Source: MED-G105 sp039025235
GTDB taxonomy: Bacteria > Pseudomonadota > Alphaproteobacteria > Caulobacterales > Parvularculaceae
NCBI GenBank assembly: GCA_039025235.1
Contig: JBCCOS010000013.1
Span: forward strand, 42,090-106,089
Direction of reading: 5' to 3'
DNA length: 64,000 nt
Numbering within the stretch: position 1 is the stretch's first letter; each line of letters begins with the position of its first letter. A program made the position numbers and the translations under genes. Below, piece after piece: positions 33,532-42,772 of the stretch. A model generated the notes under the pieces. It did no database searches. It was given only the letters and a program-made list of their open reading frames with translations, and was not told the origin of the DNA.

Positions 33532-36018
33532 TTAAAATGTTAAGTCAACGCCAATACCAAATACCCGAGGCGGGGCGAACCCAACATTCGATGCCGCCAA
33601 GGGGACAAGGTTAGAATTAGTGGCGTTCACTGCTGCAAGATTCTGAATAATCGGTGAATTATCGTTGAAAAGATTCGATCCGTATACATAAACCGAATAT
33701 CGATCTTCACTATATCCAACACGCGCGTTTGCTACGATGCGACTTTCGAGTCTGGTCGTGACATTGGCAATTCGGGGGTCTAAAGGCGTTATGTCGTCGT
33801 CTTCAGCCGCCTCTGCATCAATTCTACCGACTAAACGGCTAAAATCGTTCTGATCCAGATTAAATATATCACTCTCGCGTGGCCCTTGATAGTTTACACT
33901 GGCATTAGCGAACACCCCTGATGAATGTTTGTAATTTGCTCCTATGGTAAATGATACTGTTGGGGCGTTGGTAAGTCGGTTGCCCTCAAGGTTTTCAAAG
34001 GGGCCGGTGTTCGCAAATGGAAAGTCAGTGAATTCAGCTCTGAGTAAACCGAGTGAGCCGTAGATATCTAAGCTATCATTGGGTTTATAGTCGCCACTGA
34101 GTTCCAGTCCGTAAAGCCTCGATTTCCCAGCATTAATGGTACGCTGATCAATTGTTGCTCCTGTTGGACCCGAAATCTGAACTTGTTGTTCATTGTAAAG
34201 ACTATAGAATACATTACCATTAAGTCGAAATCTATTATCGAACCATTCGGATCGAAAACCAACTTCGTAAGTTGTCAGGAATTCAGGTCCAAAAACACCG
34301 ACCTGTATTCCTTCACCAGACGGAAATGTAAACGTTCCCCCTGCACGGTATCCACGTTGCCCTGATGCAAAGACAGAAACATCATCGTTTACATTATAAG
34401 TCACCGCTCCACGCGGTAAAATGGCATCAAATGTCGTTGTTTCCGGCACGGCACTGCTTGTGACGGAGGCGTCAATGATCCCTTGGCATGTCACAAACCC
34501 GTCAGCATTTGTGGCGCCGGATAAATCAGCCGACGAACCGGTTGCCGCCGATAAGATGCCCTGGACGATATTGAATGGGAGAGGAGAAAAACAATCTGCG
34601 GGGACAACACGAATACCATCAAGCTGTTGTCCCGGCGACCTGAATTCCTCACGATCGTATCTAATGCTAAAATCAAATGTCCATTTATCATCCAATTCAA
34701 AGCGCGTTTGACCATAAAAGGCAAAGTTTTGCGTCTCAAAGAAAAGGTCTTCATCGCCTAATAGGGCACTTGTAACGGGGCTAACGGGCGCGTTTCCGAA
34801 AATATCTGCAATTGGAATAGAAAATGCGGCGCGTTCATCGTCTTGGTCTTCGAAATAATACCCACCAATTGCACCTGAGAAGCGTCCGAACTCATAAGCC
34901 AACCGAAGTTCCGCTGAATAGGTTTGGGTATTTCTATCGATTAAGAAATCCTCATTGAAGACCGATCCGACATTTTGAAGCGGGTTGGTAACATCGCCGC
35001 CATTGCGGAGGATTTCACTGTCTTCGTAAGTTCCTATGAACTCGAGGTTTAAATTTTCATTCAGTTCATACTGAATATCTGCAAGGAACCTCAGAATTTC
35101 GCCATCTGTTTCCTCGTTGGTTGGAAAAGATAGAAAATCGTCAAAATCAAAGTCCGGAAACCCGGGCTCAAAGTCTACAATGGAACCGTCTCCGGTTATG
35201 ACGGGCGAACCTGCGACGCTTGGACCTGCAACGGAACTTAAAATTTTTCTGTTCAGCCGATTATAGTCGACCGTCAGTTCTGCGCGCAAATCAGGAATCG
35301 CGTTCGGTTCCCAGAGAAGTTTGCCTCTAATGAGAAGGTTATCTTGCTCGTCCTGATTGCTCAAATTGATGCCATCAGTAATAAAACCGTCAGTCTCTTG
35401 ATAATCCGTTGAAACGCGGAAAGCGAGTTGATCTTCAATAATTGGGCCGGAAATGACACCCGCCAGCTGTTTCGTGTTGAAGCTTTGATACCGGGTACGA
35501 ACTTTATATTCCCATTCATATGTGGGGTCTTCCGTCCGCAATACAATTGCACCAGCAAGAGCATTACGGCCTTGTACAGTTGATTGTGGTCCTCGAAGCA
35601 CCTCGATCTGGGCAATGTCCCAAACACTGTCAGCACCGAACGCGAGTGCAGCTGATGATATCGGCGCGCCATCGAGATAAACGTTCGATGTAACCCCTTG
35701 GCCAGCGCCACCGGTGCCCGAACGGGATATACCACGAATTGTTATTTGCGAGCCTGACTGACTGCTGACGTTCGGTACACGCTGGAGAACATCATCGAGA
35801 TTAAACAGGTTTTCGTCATCGAGCCTTGCTTGGTCAAAGACTTCAACGGAGACTTCTGCTTCTTGCAGGGTAAGGCCTTGCTTCGTACCGGTAACGATAA
35901 TTCTGTCGTCGTCAATTAAGTCCGGGTCTTGTGCAAAAGCCTGGGGCGGGATGGTCGATAACAGTGCGGCAGACGCCGTCAGAATAGTTGAATTTTTTAA
36001 AGTATTTGGCCGCCCCAT
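33532..36018 (-). CDS. TonB-dependent outer-membrane receptor
   Basis: An 828-residue receptor with signal peptide (1-29, ending AFAQ), DDDRIIVTGTKQG as TonB-box/plug start, plug features (NLDDVLQRVPNVSSQSG; ITIRGISRSGTGG; IEVLRGPQSTVQGRNALAGAIVL) and a barrel ending VDLTF. The plug pattern is that of the large FecA/CirA-like class expanded in marine heterotrophs for uptake of complex substrates. GGGAGG stands 8 bases before the ATG. The upstream gap holds a repeated TTGACCGAC motif (36032-36064). It converges on the BAAT hydrolase and does not closely match the other receptor in the window. Substrate unknown. Confidence 0.94.
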   Translation of the reverse strand: MGRPNTLKNSTILTASAALLSTIPPQAFAQDPDLIDDDRIIVTGTKQGLTLQEAEVSVEVFDQARLDDENLFNLDDVLQRVPNVSSQSGSQITIRGISRSGTGGAGQGVTSNVYLDGAPISSAALAFGADSVWDIAQIEVLRGPQSTVQGRNALAGAIVLRTEDPTYEWEYKVRTRYQSFNTKQLAGVISGPIIEDQLAFRVSTDYQETDGFITDGINLSNQDEQDNLLIRGKLLWEPNAIPDLRAELTVDYNRLNRKILSSVAGPSVAGSPVITGDGSIVDFEPGFPDFDFDDFLSFPTNEETDGEILRFLADIQYELNENLNLEFIGTYEDSEILRNGGDVTNPLQNVGSVFNEDFLIDRNTQTYSAELRLAYEFGRFSGAIGGYYFEDQDDERAAFSIPIADIFGNAPVSPVTSALLGDEDLFFETQNFAFYGQTRFELDDKWTFDFSIRYDREEFRSPGQQLDGIRVVPADCFSPLPFNIVQGILSAATGSSADLSGATNADGFVTCQGIIDASVTSSAVPETTTFDAILPRGAVTYNVNDDVSVFASGQRGYRAGGTFTFPSGEGIQVGVFGPEFLTTYEVGFRSEWFDNRFRLNGNVFYSLYNEQQVQISGPTGATIDQRTINAGKSRLYGLELSGDYKPNDSLDIYGSLGLLRAEFTDFPFANTGPFENLEGNRLTNAPTVSFTIGANYKHSSGVFANASVNYQGPRESDIFNLDQNDFSRLVGRIDAEAAEDDDITPLDPRIANVTTRLESRIVANARVGYSEDRYSVYVYGSNLFNDNSPIIQNLAAVNATNSNLVPLAASNVGFAPPRVFGIGVDLTF

Positions 36019-36773
36019 GTCAGATCCTCCCGTCGGTCAATTATTGTCATACTTGGTCGGTCAACTGTGCTGTCGTTCTTGTTATGTTTTTATTGAACAT
36101 ATTGCACTTGCTCACTAAGCATCACTCGATGTCTGAATAGGTTATGTTGTCATTCTGATGGGCGCAAATAGGTAAAACGTCATACCGCTTTAATTTTAGG
36201 CATTCGCTCTCTAAGCAAGGTCGATTTCGAACTGTTTGTTGCGCTAAGAACACAATTTGACAATTGTTATACAGATCATTTCAACCAGAGGACGCCGTGA
36301 TCATGCTTTTGGCGTTAAGAGCCTCAGAAATTAACGATATGTGTTAATCAAATATGCCGGTAGAAAAAAATATTACGTCACCCAAGATGTCCAGCATCCC
36401 TGTAATCGATGACAATACTTATGTGAAACAAAGAAATACAGCGTGAGAATTCACTCATGCGCTATATTTGAATTTCGAAATGGCGAACAACTTGACATCG
36501 GGGCCGTTCAATAATGACTTTCTTGATATGTCATGCATTCTATTTTGACGCGATGAGAATCCGAGAAGGGCGCACCTTATCCTTACGGTTTAAATTGAGA
36601 ACAATGCTCACATCATCAGTGGAAATTATTTCCTTCATATTTGCAAGTCATGAGTAGATCAAACCTCAGTACTCAAAGTAAAAAAGTTCTTTCGCCTTGT
36701 CTGGTTTTGTGCATAACACTTCGCTCACCATCGTTATAAAGAGGCGTAACGCCAACCCTTCTGGAGACATGAG
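36019..36773. other. 755-base intergenic region between divergent genes
   Basis: Upstream region of a TonB receptor (leftward) and a GST (rightward). It contains the direct repeat GTCGGTCAA (listed separately) next to the receptor start. The rest is AT-rich and shows no gene or clear structure. Confidence 0.5.
36032..36064 (-). promoter_or_regulatory. Direct repeat upstream of TonB receptor
   Basis: On the minus strand TTGACCGAC occurs twice (complement at 36032-36040 and 36056-36064), 24 bp apart, just before the receptor ribosome site. Could be an activator or repressor site. The binding protein is unknown. Confidence 0.4.
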
Positions 36774-37382
36774 ATGAAACTTTACCATTGCCACAATGCG
36801 AGATCGTTGCGCATTCGATGGGCCCTTGAAGAGATGGGACTCGACTATGAGCTTGAAACTTTGCCGTTTCCTCCACGCGTTTTTGCCAAGCATTTCAAAG
36901 AAATCAATCCCTTGGGTACGGTTCCGGCGCTTATTGATGGTGAGACGATGATCACTGAAAGTGCTGGAGGGTGTGAGTATCTTGCGACCAAGTATGGACC
37001 AACGCCGCTAGCCGTTACGGCGGATGAGCCTTCCTATGGCGACTATATCAATTGGCTGCATCGCTCGGATGCAACACTAACGTTCCCGCAAACGATTGTC
37101 TTGCGCTATTCGGCATTGGAGCCTGAAGAGCGGCGTCTTCCTCAAGCAGCAGACGACTATCGGAAATGGTTTCTAGCCCGCTGGCGCAGTGTTGAGACTG
37201 GTTTGGATGGCAAAGACTATTTGTGTGCAGATAGATTTACAATGGCGGATATCGCAGTTGGCTTTTCGTTCCTCCTGTCACAAATTCTTGGGATCGAGGA
37301 AGCGGCAACGCCAAATGTGACGGCGTGGTGGGACAGTGTCTCATCGCGAGAAGCCTATAAGCGTGCTGCTGCATCGGACTGA
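36774..37382 (+). CDS. Glutathione S-transferase family protein
   Basis: A 202-residue cytoplasmic GST. The thioredoxin-like domain starts MKLYHCHNARSLRIRWALEEMGLDYELE, with the glutathione-binding cis-Pro motif GTVPALID and ITESAGGCEYLA; the helical domain contains YLCADRFTMADIAVGFSF. GGAGAC lies before the ATG. The neighbouring operon encodes acyl-CoA carboxylation, so a detoxifying or isomerising role in the same catabolism is possible but unproved. Confidence 0.88.
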   Translation: MKLYHCHNARSLRIRWALEEMGLDYELETLPFPPRVFAKHFKEINPLGTVPALIDGETMITESAGGCEYLATKYGPTPLAVTADEPSYGDYINWLHRSDATLTFPQTIVLRYSALEPEERRLPQAADDYRKWFLARWRSVETGLDGKDYLCADRFTMADIAVGFSFLLSQILGIEEAATPNVTAWWDSVSSREAYKRAAASD

Positions 37383-37441
37383 GCATTGAGACTTTGGGTC
37401 ATTGAGGCAGCCGCGCCGTGTCTTGGTAGCCCTTTTTGCAA

Positions 37442-38167
37442 TCATGGCATGTCTTGAGTGACAAGACGGTGCCACGCTGAGAGTATCTCCTCTATAAGCG
37501 CCTCGTCGCCGAACAATTCATCTTGCACTAACAAACCGACCATCAAGGCTCGACCCATCGTAATGCGTTGGTTTATCTTGGCGCGCTCTTCGGGGTTGGG
37601 GTAAAGCTTTGCAAGCTCTTGGTCCATTGCATTGGCCCATGTTTCCCAAGCAGGCGCAATGCGCTCCTTTAAGGGCGCATCAGTTCGCGCCGCAATTAAA
37701 ATCTCTAACAACGCCGAATAATCATCTGTCTTATGTTGTTCTTGCCAGGACCTTAGTATTCCTGCTTGCAAAGCGTCCGGCTTGTCTTCCCACTTAAATT
37801 TAATTTCCGAAAACCATCGAACACTTTTTCGCAATAAAAAATCGGCTGTAGACCCCATAAGCTCTAGCTTTGTGGGAAAATGGTGCTGCAGCGCGCCGGA
37901 AGTTATCGAACACCGCTCAACGACCCGTATAATGCTCGTTCGATGGTAACCAACCTCAGCAAGAACGGCCGTTGCGCCCTCGTGGATACGCCGCCGCATC
38001 TCGGTACTTTTAGCGACCTGGCGCCCTGTCTCTGACGGGTCGCCGTTTTTTTTGCCCGGTTTCAGCGCATCAGCCGAGATACGGTCGGTAGAGCCGCGTT
38101 CAGCGCGGCTATGGTCGGCGTCACGGTCACGGCGTGAGATTTTTGATTGATTTGTTGTTTTTTCCAT
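37442..38167 (-). CDS. TetR-family transcriptional regulator
   Basis: A 241-residue regulator. After a charged, likely disordered N-terminus (about 55 residues), the TetR HTH is clear: MRRRIHEGATAVLAEVGYHRTSIIRVVERCSITSGALQHHFPTKLELMG. The C-terminal domain would bind an effector, probably an acyl-CoA given the divergent carboxylase operon. An inverted repeat at 38250-38266 in the shared promoter is a good candidate operator. Start at ATG 38167 or 38170; the longer frame to 38245 would cross the intergenic region. Confidence 0.86.
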   Translation of the reverse strand: MEKTTNQSKISRRDRDADHSRAERGSTDRISADALKPGKKNGDPSETGRQVAKSTEMRRRIHEGATAVLAEVGYHRTSIIRVVERCSITSGALQHHFPTKLELMGSTADFLLRKSVRWFSEIKFKWEDKPDALQAGILRSWQEQHKTDDYSALLEILIAARTDAPLKERIAPAWETWANAMDQELAKLYPNPEERAKINQRITMGRALMVGLLVQDELFGDEALIEEILSAWHRLVTQDMP

Positions 38168-38249
38168 CATACAGAAAACAATATAAACATATTCTTTTTT
38201 GGCGAGCGGGCTTAATGCTCGATCACCATTAAAACGCGCCACCATTATA

Positions 38250-38266
38250 AACGAGGCTGGCTCGTT
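38250..38266. promoter_or_regulatory. Candidate TetR operator
   Basis: AACGAGGCTGGCTCGTT has 6-bp arms separated by 5 bp. It sits 20 bases before the carboxylase start codon, in the region shared with the divergent TetR gene, where binding would block the operon. Confidence 0.5.
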
Positions 38267-38285
38267 AGGGAAAGGAAACGGCCGG

Positions 38286-39920
38286 ATGCCGGTTTTTGAA
38301 AGTCAAATCAGCACGAAATCGGAGACATTTGCCGCCAATCGGGCGGCCCATCTCAAAATGATCGATGAGTTTCGCGCACTTGAAGACAAGATCATTGCAA
38401 CGTCTGCCCGGGCAAAGCCGAAATTTGATAAACGCGGTCAGCTTCTGCCGCGCGAACGGCTTGCCATGCTTCTCGATCGGGGCGCGCCATTCCTCGAGAT
38501 TTCAACGCTTTGTGGCTATAAGATGGATGATGATGATGGGGACAGCCAGATTGCCGGTGGTGGCGGCCTGTGCGGCATAGGCTTCATCGCCGGGGTGCGT
38601 TGCCTGATTTCAGCGAACGATAGCGGCATCAAAGGGGGGGCGGCAACGCCGATGGGCGTTGAAAAAGGGCTTCGCGCGCAAGAGATCGCGCTCCAAAACA
38701 AATTGCCATTTGTACAGCTTGTGGAAAGTGCGGGCGCCAACCTGTTGCGCCAAGCGCAGATGTTTGTACCCGGAGGGCGCGGTTTTGCCAATTTGGCGAA
38801 GCTTTCTGCGGCGGGATGCCCAATCATCGCCGTTGTCCACGGGAGTTCTACGGCGGGTGGCGCTTATCAAACCGGTCTATCGGATTATGTGGTTGCGGTT
38901 CGTGGACGGACAAAAGTCTTTCTTGCAGGACCGCCTTTGTTGAAAGCCGCTACCGGTGAAATCGCGACAGATGAGGATCTTGGTGGTGCAGAGATGCACT
39001 ACCATGTTTCCGGCACAGCGGAGTATATGGCTGAGGATGATCGCGATGGGATTCGAATCGCCCGTGAGATTGTTGGAAAACTACAGTGGAACAAAGGTCA
39101 GCGGAACAGGCACGCCGCCGCACCGGCGAATACGAATGATAAAGAGCCGATTTATGATCCGGAAGAAATTCTGGGAGTAACGCCTTTTGATTATCGCACA
39201 CCATACGACGTCCGTGAGAATATTGCCCGGATCGTTGATGGCTCTGATCTGCTTGACTTTAAACCCGGCTATGGTTCGGCAACCGTTTGCGTCCAAGCGG
39301 CTGTGGCAGGTCATTCAATTGGCATAATATCGAATAACGGGCCCATCGATGCTGATGGCGCAACCAAGGCTACGCAATTCATTCAGTTGCAGTGCCAATC
39401 AAATATACCCGTTGTCTTTTTGCACAATACCACTGGCTTTCTCGTTGGAACCGATGCTGAGCAACGGGGTATCGTCAAACACGGATCAAAAATGATCCAA
39501 GCGGTGACGAATATGACCGTGCCGAAATTTGCATTTCAAATCGGCGCAAGCTTTGGCGCGGGCAGTTACGGCATGTGCGGGCGGGCTTTTGATCCGCGCT
39601 TTATTTTCAGTTGGCCAAACAACCGTATTGCTGTGATGGGCGGAGAACAAGCGGCCAAAACAATGATGATTGTCGCTGAGGAAGGCGCAAAAAAGCGCGG
39701 TCAAGAATTTAATACTGCCTACTTCGAAGCGATGGGACAAGAGATCGTCAAAAAATACGATGAGGAGAGCCAGGCCTTATTTGCAACCGCGCGGCTCTGG
39801 GATGATGGGCTGATTGATCCGCGTGATACACGCAAGGTGCTTACCATTTGCCTTGATACGGCGGCGGAAGCCGAAGCGCGCGACCTTAAGCCAAACACTT
39901 TTGGTGTGGCGAGAATGTAA
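38286..39920 (+). CDS. Acyl-CoA carboxylase, carboxyltransferase (beta) subunit
   Basis: A 544-residue carboxyltransferase of the crotonase-like two-domain type. The N-half contains RLAMLLDRGAPFLEI, NDSGIKGGAATPMGVEKGLRAQEIALQN and GGRGFANLAKLSAAGCP; the C-half has GIISNNGPID, VVFLHNTTGFLVGTDAEQRG and GASFGAGSYGMCGRAFDPRF. Length and motifs match methylcrotonyl-CoA or geranyl-CoA carboxylase beta subunits. It transfers carboxyl from carboxybiotin to a branched enoyl-CoA. A hydratase, the biotin-carrying subunit and a BKACE enzyme follow, and a TetR gene is divergent, as in acyclic terpene (atu) or leucine (liu) loci. Which substrate applies is not settled. Confidence 0.9.
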   Translation: MPVFESQISTKSETFAANRAAHLKMIDEFRALEDKIIATSARAKPKFDKRGQLLPRERLAMLLDRGAPFLEISTLCGYKMDDDDGDSQIAGGGGLCGIGFIAGVRCLISANDSGIKGGAATPMGVEKGLRAQEIALQNKLPFVQLVESAGANLLRQAQMFVPGGRGFANLAKLSAAGCPIIAVVHGSSTAGGAYQTGLSDYVVAVRGRTKVFLAGPPLLKAATGEIATDEDLGGAEMHYHVSGTAEYMAEDDRDGIRIAREIVGKLQWNKGQRNRHAAAPANTNDKEPIYDPEEILGVTPFDYRTPYDVRENIARIVDGSDLLDFKPGYGSATVCVQAAVAGHSIGIISNNGPIDADGATKATQFIQLQCQSNIPVVFLHNTTGFLVGTDAEQRGIVKHGSKMIQAVTNMTVPKFAFQIGASFGAGSYGMCGRAFDPRFIFSWPNNRIAVMGGEQAAKTMMIVAEEGAKKRGQEFNTAYFEAMGQEIVKKYDEESQALFATARLWDDGLIDPRDTRKVLTICLDTAAEAEARDLKPNTFGVARM

Positions 39921-39972
39921 GGGTCAAAGAGATCTGTATTGGTTAAAGAACTACTATGCCGGAGATTGAAAC

Positions 39973-40806
39973 GTGACCCTTCCAACGGAATTAGAAGATA
40001 TCTTGCTTTCACGACAGCAATCGACGCTGACCGTAACGCTTAATCGTCCGCAAGCGAAGAATGCGTTGAACAGAGCGATCGTTGAAGGATTGTTTGCTTT
40101 GCTTGAAGCCTTGCCAGCAGCTAGCGATGTTCGCACCGTGGTTTTGCGTGGGGCTGGAAATACCTTCTGCGCTGGCGGCGATATTAAAGACTTTGCCAAA
40201 CAAATGATAGCGCCGGACCCAGAGCCAGGCAGTGAAGACCCTGTTCGTATCGGTAATCGGGCCTTCGGATCGATTTTGCAGAAACTGGATCAACTCCCTC
40301 AGGTTTTGATTTCTGTTGTGGAAGGGGCGGCTTTTGGCGGTGCCATGGGTTTTCTTTCCGTATCTGATGTTGTGATTGCATCGCCCGATGCGAAATTTTC
40401 ATTATCGGAAACGACCCTTGGTATTCCTCCGGCTCAAATAGGGCCGTTTGTTGTGCGCAAGATTGGGCTTTTTAATGCACGGCGGTTGGCGCTTACCGGT
40501 GCTCGGTTCGGCGCGGAAGAGGCCGCCGACGTCGGTCTTGTTAATACGGTTTCCGACCAGGGAGGTGTCGATGCGGCACTCGTTGATGTTTTAAATGCCA
40601 TTGGCCGTTGTGAGCCGAATGCCGTTGCGGCAACGAAGCATCTATTAAGCGCTGCGGCGCCGGCGATTGACGATCAACAGCTCGATGATGCGTCAGATGA
40701 TTTTGTTTCGTGCTTGCGGGGTGCGGGCCGACAGGGGGCTGCGGCTTTCGCTAGCAAACAGACACCACCTTGGGTGGAAACCTATTCAAAAACAGGTGAA
40801 GCGTGA
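39973..40806 (+). CDS. Enoyl-CoA hydratase/isomerase family protein
   Basis: A 277-residue crotonase-fold enzyme. Oxyanion-hole segments are AGGDIKDFAKQM and VVEGAAFGGAMGF; the acidic region is SETTLGIPPAQIGPFVVRKIG, resembling methylglutaconyl-CoA or isohexenylglutaconyl-CoA hydratases that act after a carboxylase. Start at GTG 39973, with GGAG 8 bases upstream. It overlaps the next gene by GTGA, so the two are translationally coupled. Role in hydrating the carboxylated enoyl-CoA is inferred from this position. Confidence 0.88.
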   Translation: MTLPTELEDILLSRQQSTLTVTLNRPQAKNALNRAIVEGLFALLEALPAASDVRTVVLRGAGNTFCAGGDIKDFAKQMIAPDPEPGSEDPVRIGNRAFGSILQKLDQLPQVLISVVEGAAFGGAMGFLSVSDVVIASPDAKFSLSETTLGIPPAQIGPFVVRKIGLFNARRLALTGARFGAEEAADVGLVNTVSDQGGVDAALVDVLNAIGRCEPNAVAATKHLLSAAAPAIDDQQLDDASDDFVSCLRGAGRQGAAAFASKQTPPWVETYSKTGEA

Positions 40807-42755
40807 GCAAAATACGAACTGTACTCGTTGCGAACCGTGGTGAGATTGCCTGTCGCATTATGCGCACCGCCAGAGCCCGGGGCATACAAACTGTTGCTGT
40901 TTATTCTGATGCGGATGAAAACGCATTGCACGTGCGAACGGCCGATAAAGCGCTTCATATAGGTGGTGCGGCCGCTGCTGAAAGTTATTTGGATATCGAA
41001 AAGGTGATCGGGGCAGCAAAAGCATCGGGCGCTGATGCGATTCACCCCGGCTATGGTTTCCTTTCTGAACGCGCGGCTTTTGCAGAAGCTTGTGAAGAAC
41101 ACGGGATTACTTTTATTGGACCGTCCGCGAGTGCTATCGCCGCAATGGGAGATAAGGCAGAATCTAAGCGCCGGATGATCGAAGCCGGTGTGCCCACCAT
41201 TCCAGGGTATCAGGATGAAGATCAGTCGTTCGCTGCATTAAAGGGGGCCGCCGACAGTATTGGCTATCCTGTCATGTTAAAGGCATCCGCCGGGGGTGGT
41301 GGCCGCGGCCAACGCATTGTGACGAGCCCTGATCAACTGGAAGCCGAAATTGAGTCGGCAAAAAGAGAGTCACTGAGCTCTTTTGGAGATGACCGACTTA
41401 TTGTCGAGAAGGCAATTATTGGCGCGCGGCATGTGGAAGTTCAGGTTATGGGCGATGCCCATGGCAATATAATTCATTTTGGGGAGCGCGATTGTTCCCT
41501 GCAACGTCGACGTCAGAAAGTGATCGAAGAAGCGCCGTCACCGGTTATCTCACCTGAGATCCGCGAGCGGATGGGAGAGGCAGCGGTAGAAGCCGCCCGC
41601 GCGGTTGACTATCGGAATGCCGGAACAGTTGAGTTTCTTTATGATCCCGCGTCGGCGGAATTCTATTTCCTTGAAATGAATACACGGCTTCAGGTCGAGC
41701 ACCCGGTGACGGAACTCGTTGCAGATGTTGATCTCGTTAGTTTGCAATTCGACGCTGCTGAAGGGTTGGAACTTCCGATAGCACAAAGTGACGTCGATCT
41801 GAAAAACTGGGCGATAGAAGCCCGTCTTTATGCGGAGGACCCCTCTAACAGCTTTATGCCACAAACGGGAAAAATCCTTCGGTTAAAATGGCCGCAAGAC
41901 CCTGATGTTCGAGTTGATGCCGGTGTGGGGGAGGGCGATACAGTTTCGGCCCATTACGATCCAATGATTGCAAAGGTCATCGCTAAGGGCGAGACACGCG
42001 ATCAAGCGCGCGAACGATTAGCCCATTATCTTGAGCAAATGACGCTCTTGGGACTGACGATGAATGCAAGTTTTCTTGTGCGCCTTTTGCAGGATGATAC
42101 TTTTGCTAATGGCGAGGCCGATACAGGCTATGTTGAACGAGAACTCGAGCAGCTAATAGACCATATTGACGGGATATCGGCCAAACAGGCGGCCTTAGTG
42201 GCAGCCGCTTCGATCGATTGGTCACATGGTGTGCTTTCCGGCTTTTCCTCCCGGGGCAATGCTGGGTTTCCCATGCGTCTTTTGGTTGACGGTGAGATAC
42301 AAACCGCCGCCATCTCGCTAAACCGCAATAAACAGACGGCAACAATCGATGATGATACGGCGGAAATTCTTATCGTCGATTATGATGGTGAATTGCTTCG
42401 TTACAAAGAGAGTGACATTACCACATCGGCTACAGTCGTCCGTGAAGGTGACATCGTTTATTTGCAGGCTGATGGCCGTAGTATTTCGATTGAGGATGTC
42501 ACTTTTGCTCCGGCTGAAGCGGGTGGTGGCGCTGGGGATTCGGTGCGTGCACCGATGGCAGGTCTGGTGACAAGCATTGCCGTAGACGTCGATGCGAAGG
42601 TCAAAAAAGGCGAGACACTGGCCACTATTGAAGCCATGAAAATGGAACATCGACTAACGGCGCCGCGCGACGGGGTCGTTGCTTCCATTGCGACGGCGGT
42701 TGGCGATCAAGTTGCTATCCGTGCCGTACTCATAGAATTACAACCAGAAAACTAA
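40803..42755 (+). CDS. Acyl-CoA carboxylase, biotin carboxylase/BCCP (alpha) subunit
   Basis: A 650-residue fusion of biotin carboxylase and biotin carrier. The N-terminal domain has VLVANRGEIACRIMRTARARGI, the ATP-grasp glycine loop KASAGGGGRGQRIV and EFLYDPASAEFYFLEMNTRLQVEHPVTE. The C-terminal biotinyl domain has the E-A-M-K-M-E-H lysine site near residue 612. With the beta subunit above it forms an acyl-CoA carboxylase. It starts with GTG overlapping the hydratase stop. A biotin ligase gene is not in the window. Confidence 0.95.
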   Translation: MSKIRTVLVANRGEIACRIMRTARARGIQTVAVYSDADENALHVRTADKALHIGGAAAAESYLDIEKVIGAAKASGADAIHPGYGFLSERAAFAEACEEHGITFIGPSASAIAAMGDKAESKRRMIEAGVPTIPGYQDEDQSFAALKGAADSIGYPVMLKASAGGGGRGQRIVTSPDQLEAEIESAKRESLSSFGDDRLIVEKAIIGARHVEVQVMGDAHGNIIHFGERDCSLQRRRQKVIEEAPSPVISPEIRERMGEAAVEAARAVDYRNAGTVEFLYDPASAEFYFLEMNTRLQVEHPVTELVADVDLVSLQFDAAEGLELPIAQSDVDLKNWAIEARLYAEDPSNSFMPQTGKILRLKWPQDPDVRVDAGVGEGDTVSAHYDPMIAKVIAKGETRDQARERLAHYLEQMTLLGLTMNASFLVRLLQDDTFANGEADTGYVERELEQLIDHIDGISAKQAALVAAASIDWSHGVLSGFSSRGNAGFPMRLLVDGEIQTAAISLNRNKQTATIDDDTAEILIVDYDGELLRYKESDITTSATVVREGDIVYLQADGRSISIEDVTFAPAEAGGGAGDSVRAPMAGLVTSIAVDVDAKVKKGETLATIEAMKMEHRLTAPRDGVVASIATAVGDQVAIRAVLIELQPEN

Positions 42756-42772
42756 ATCGAGTGGAGGAAACA

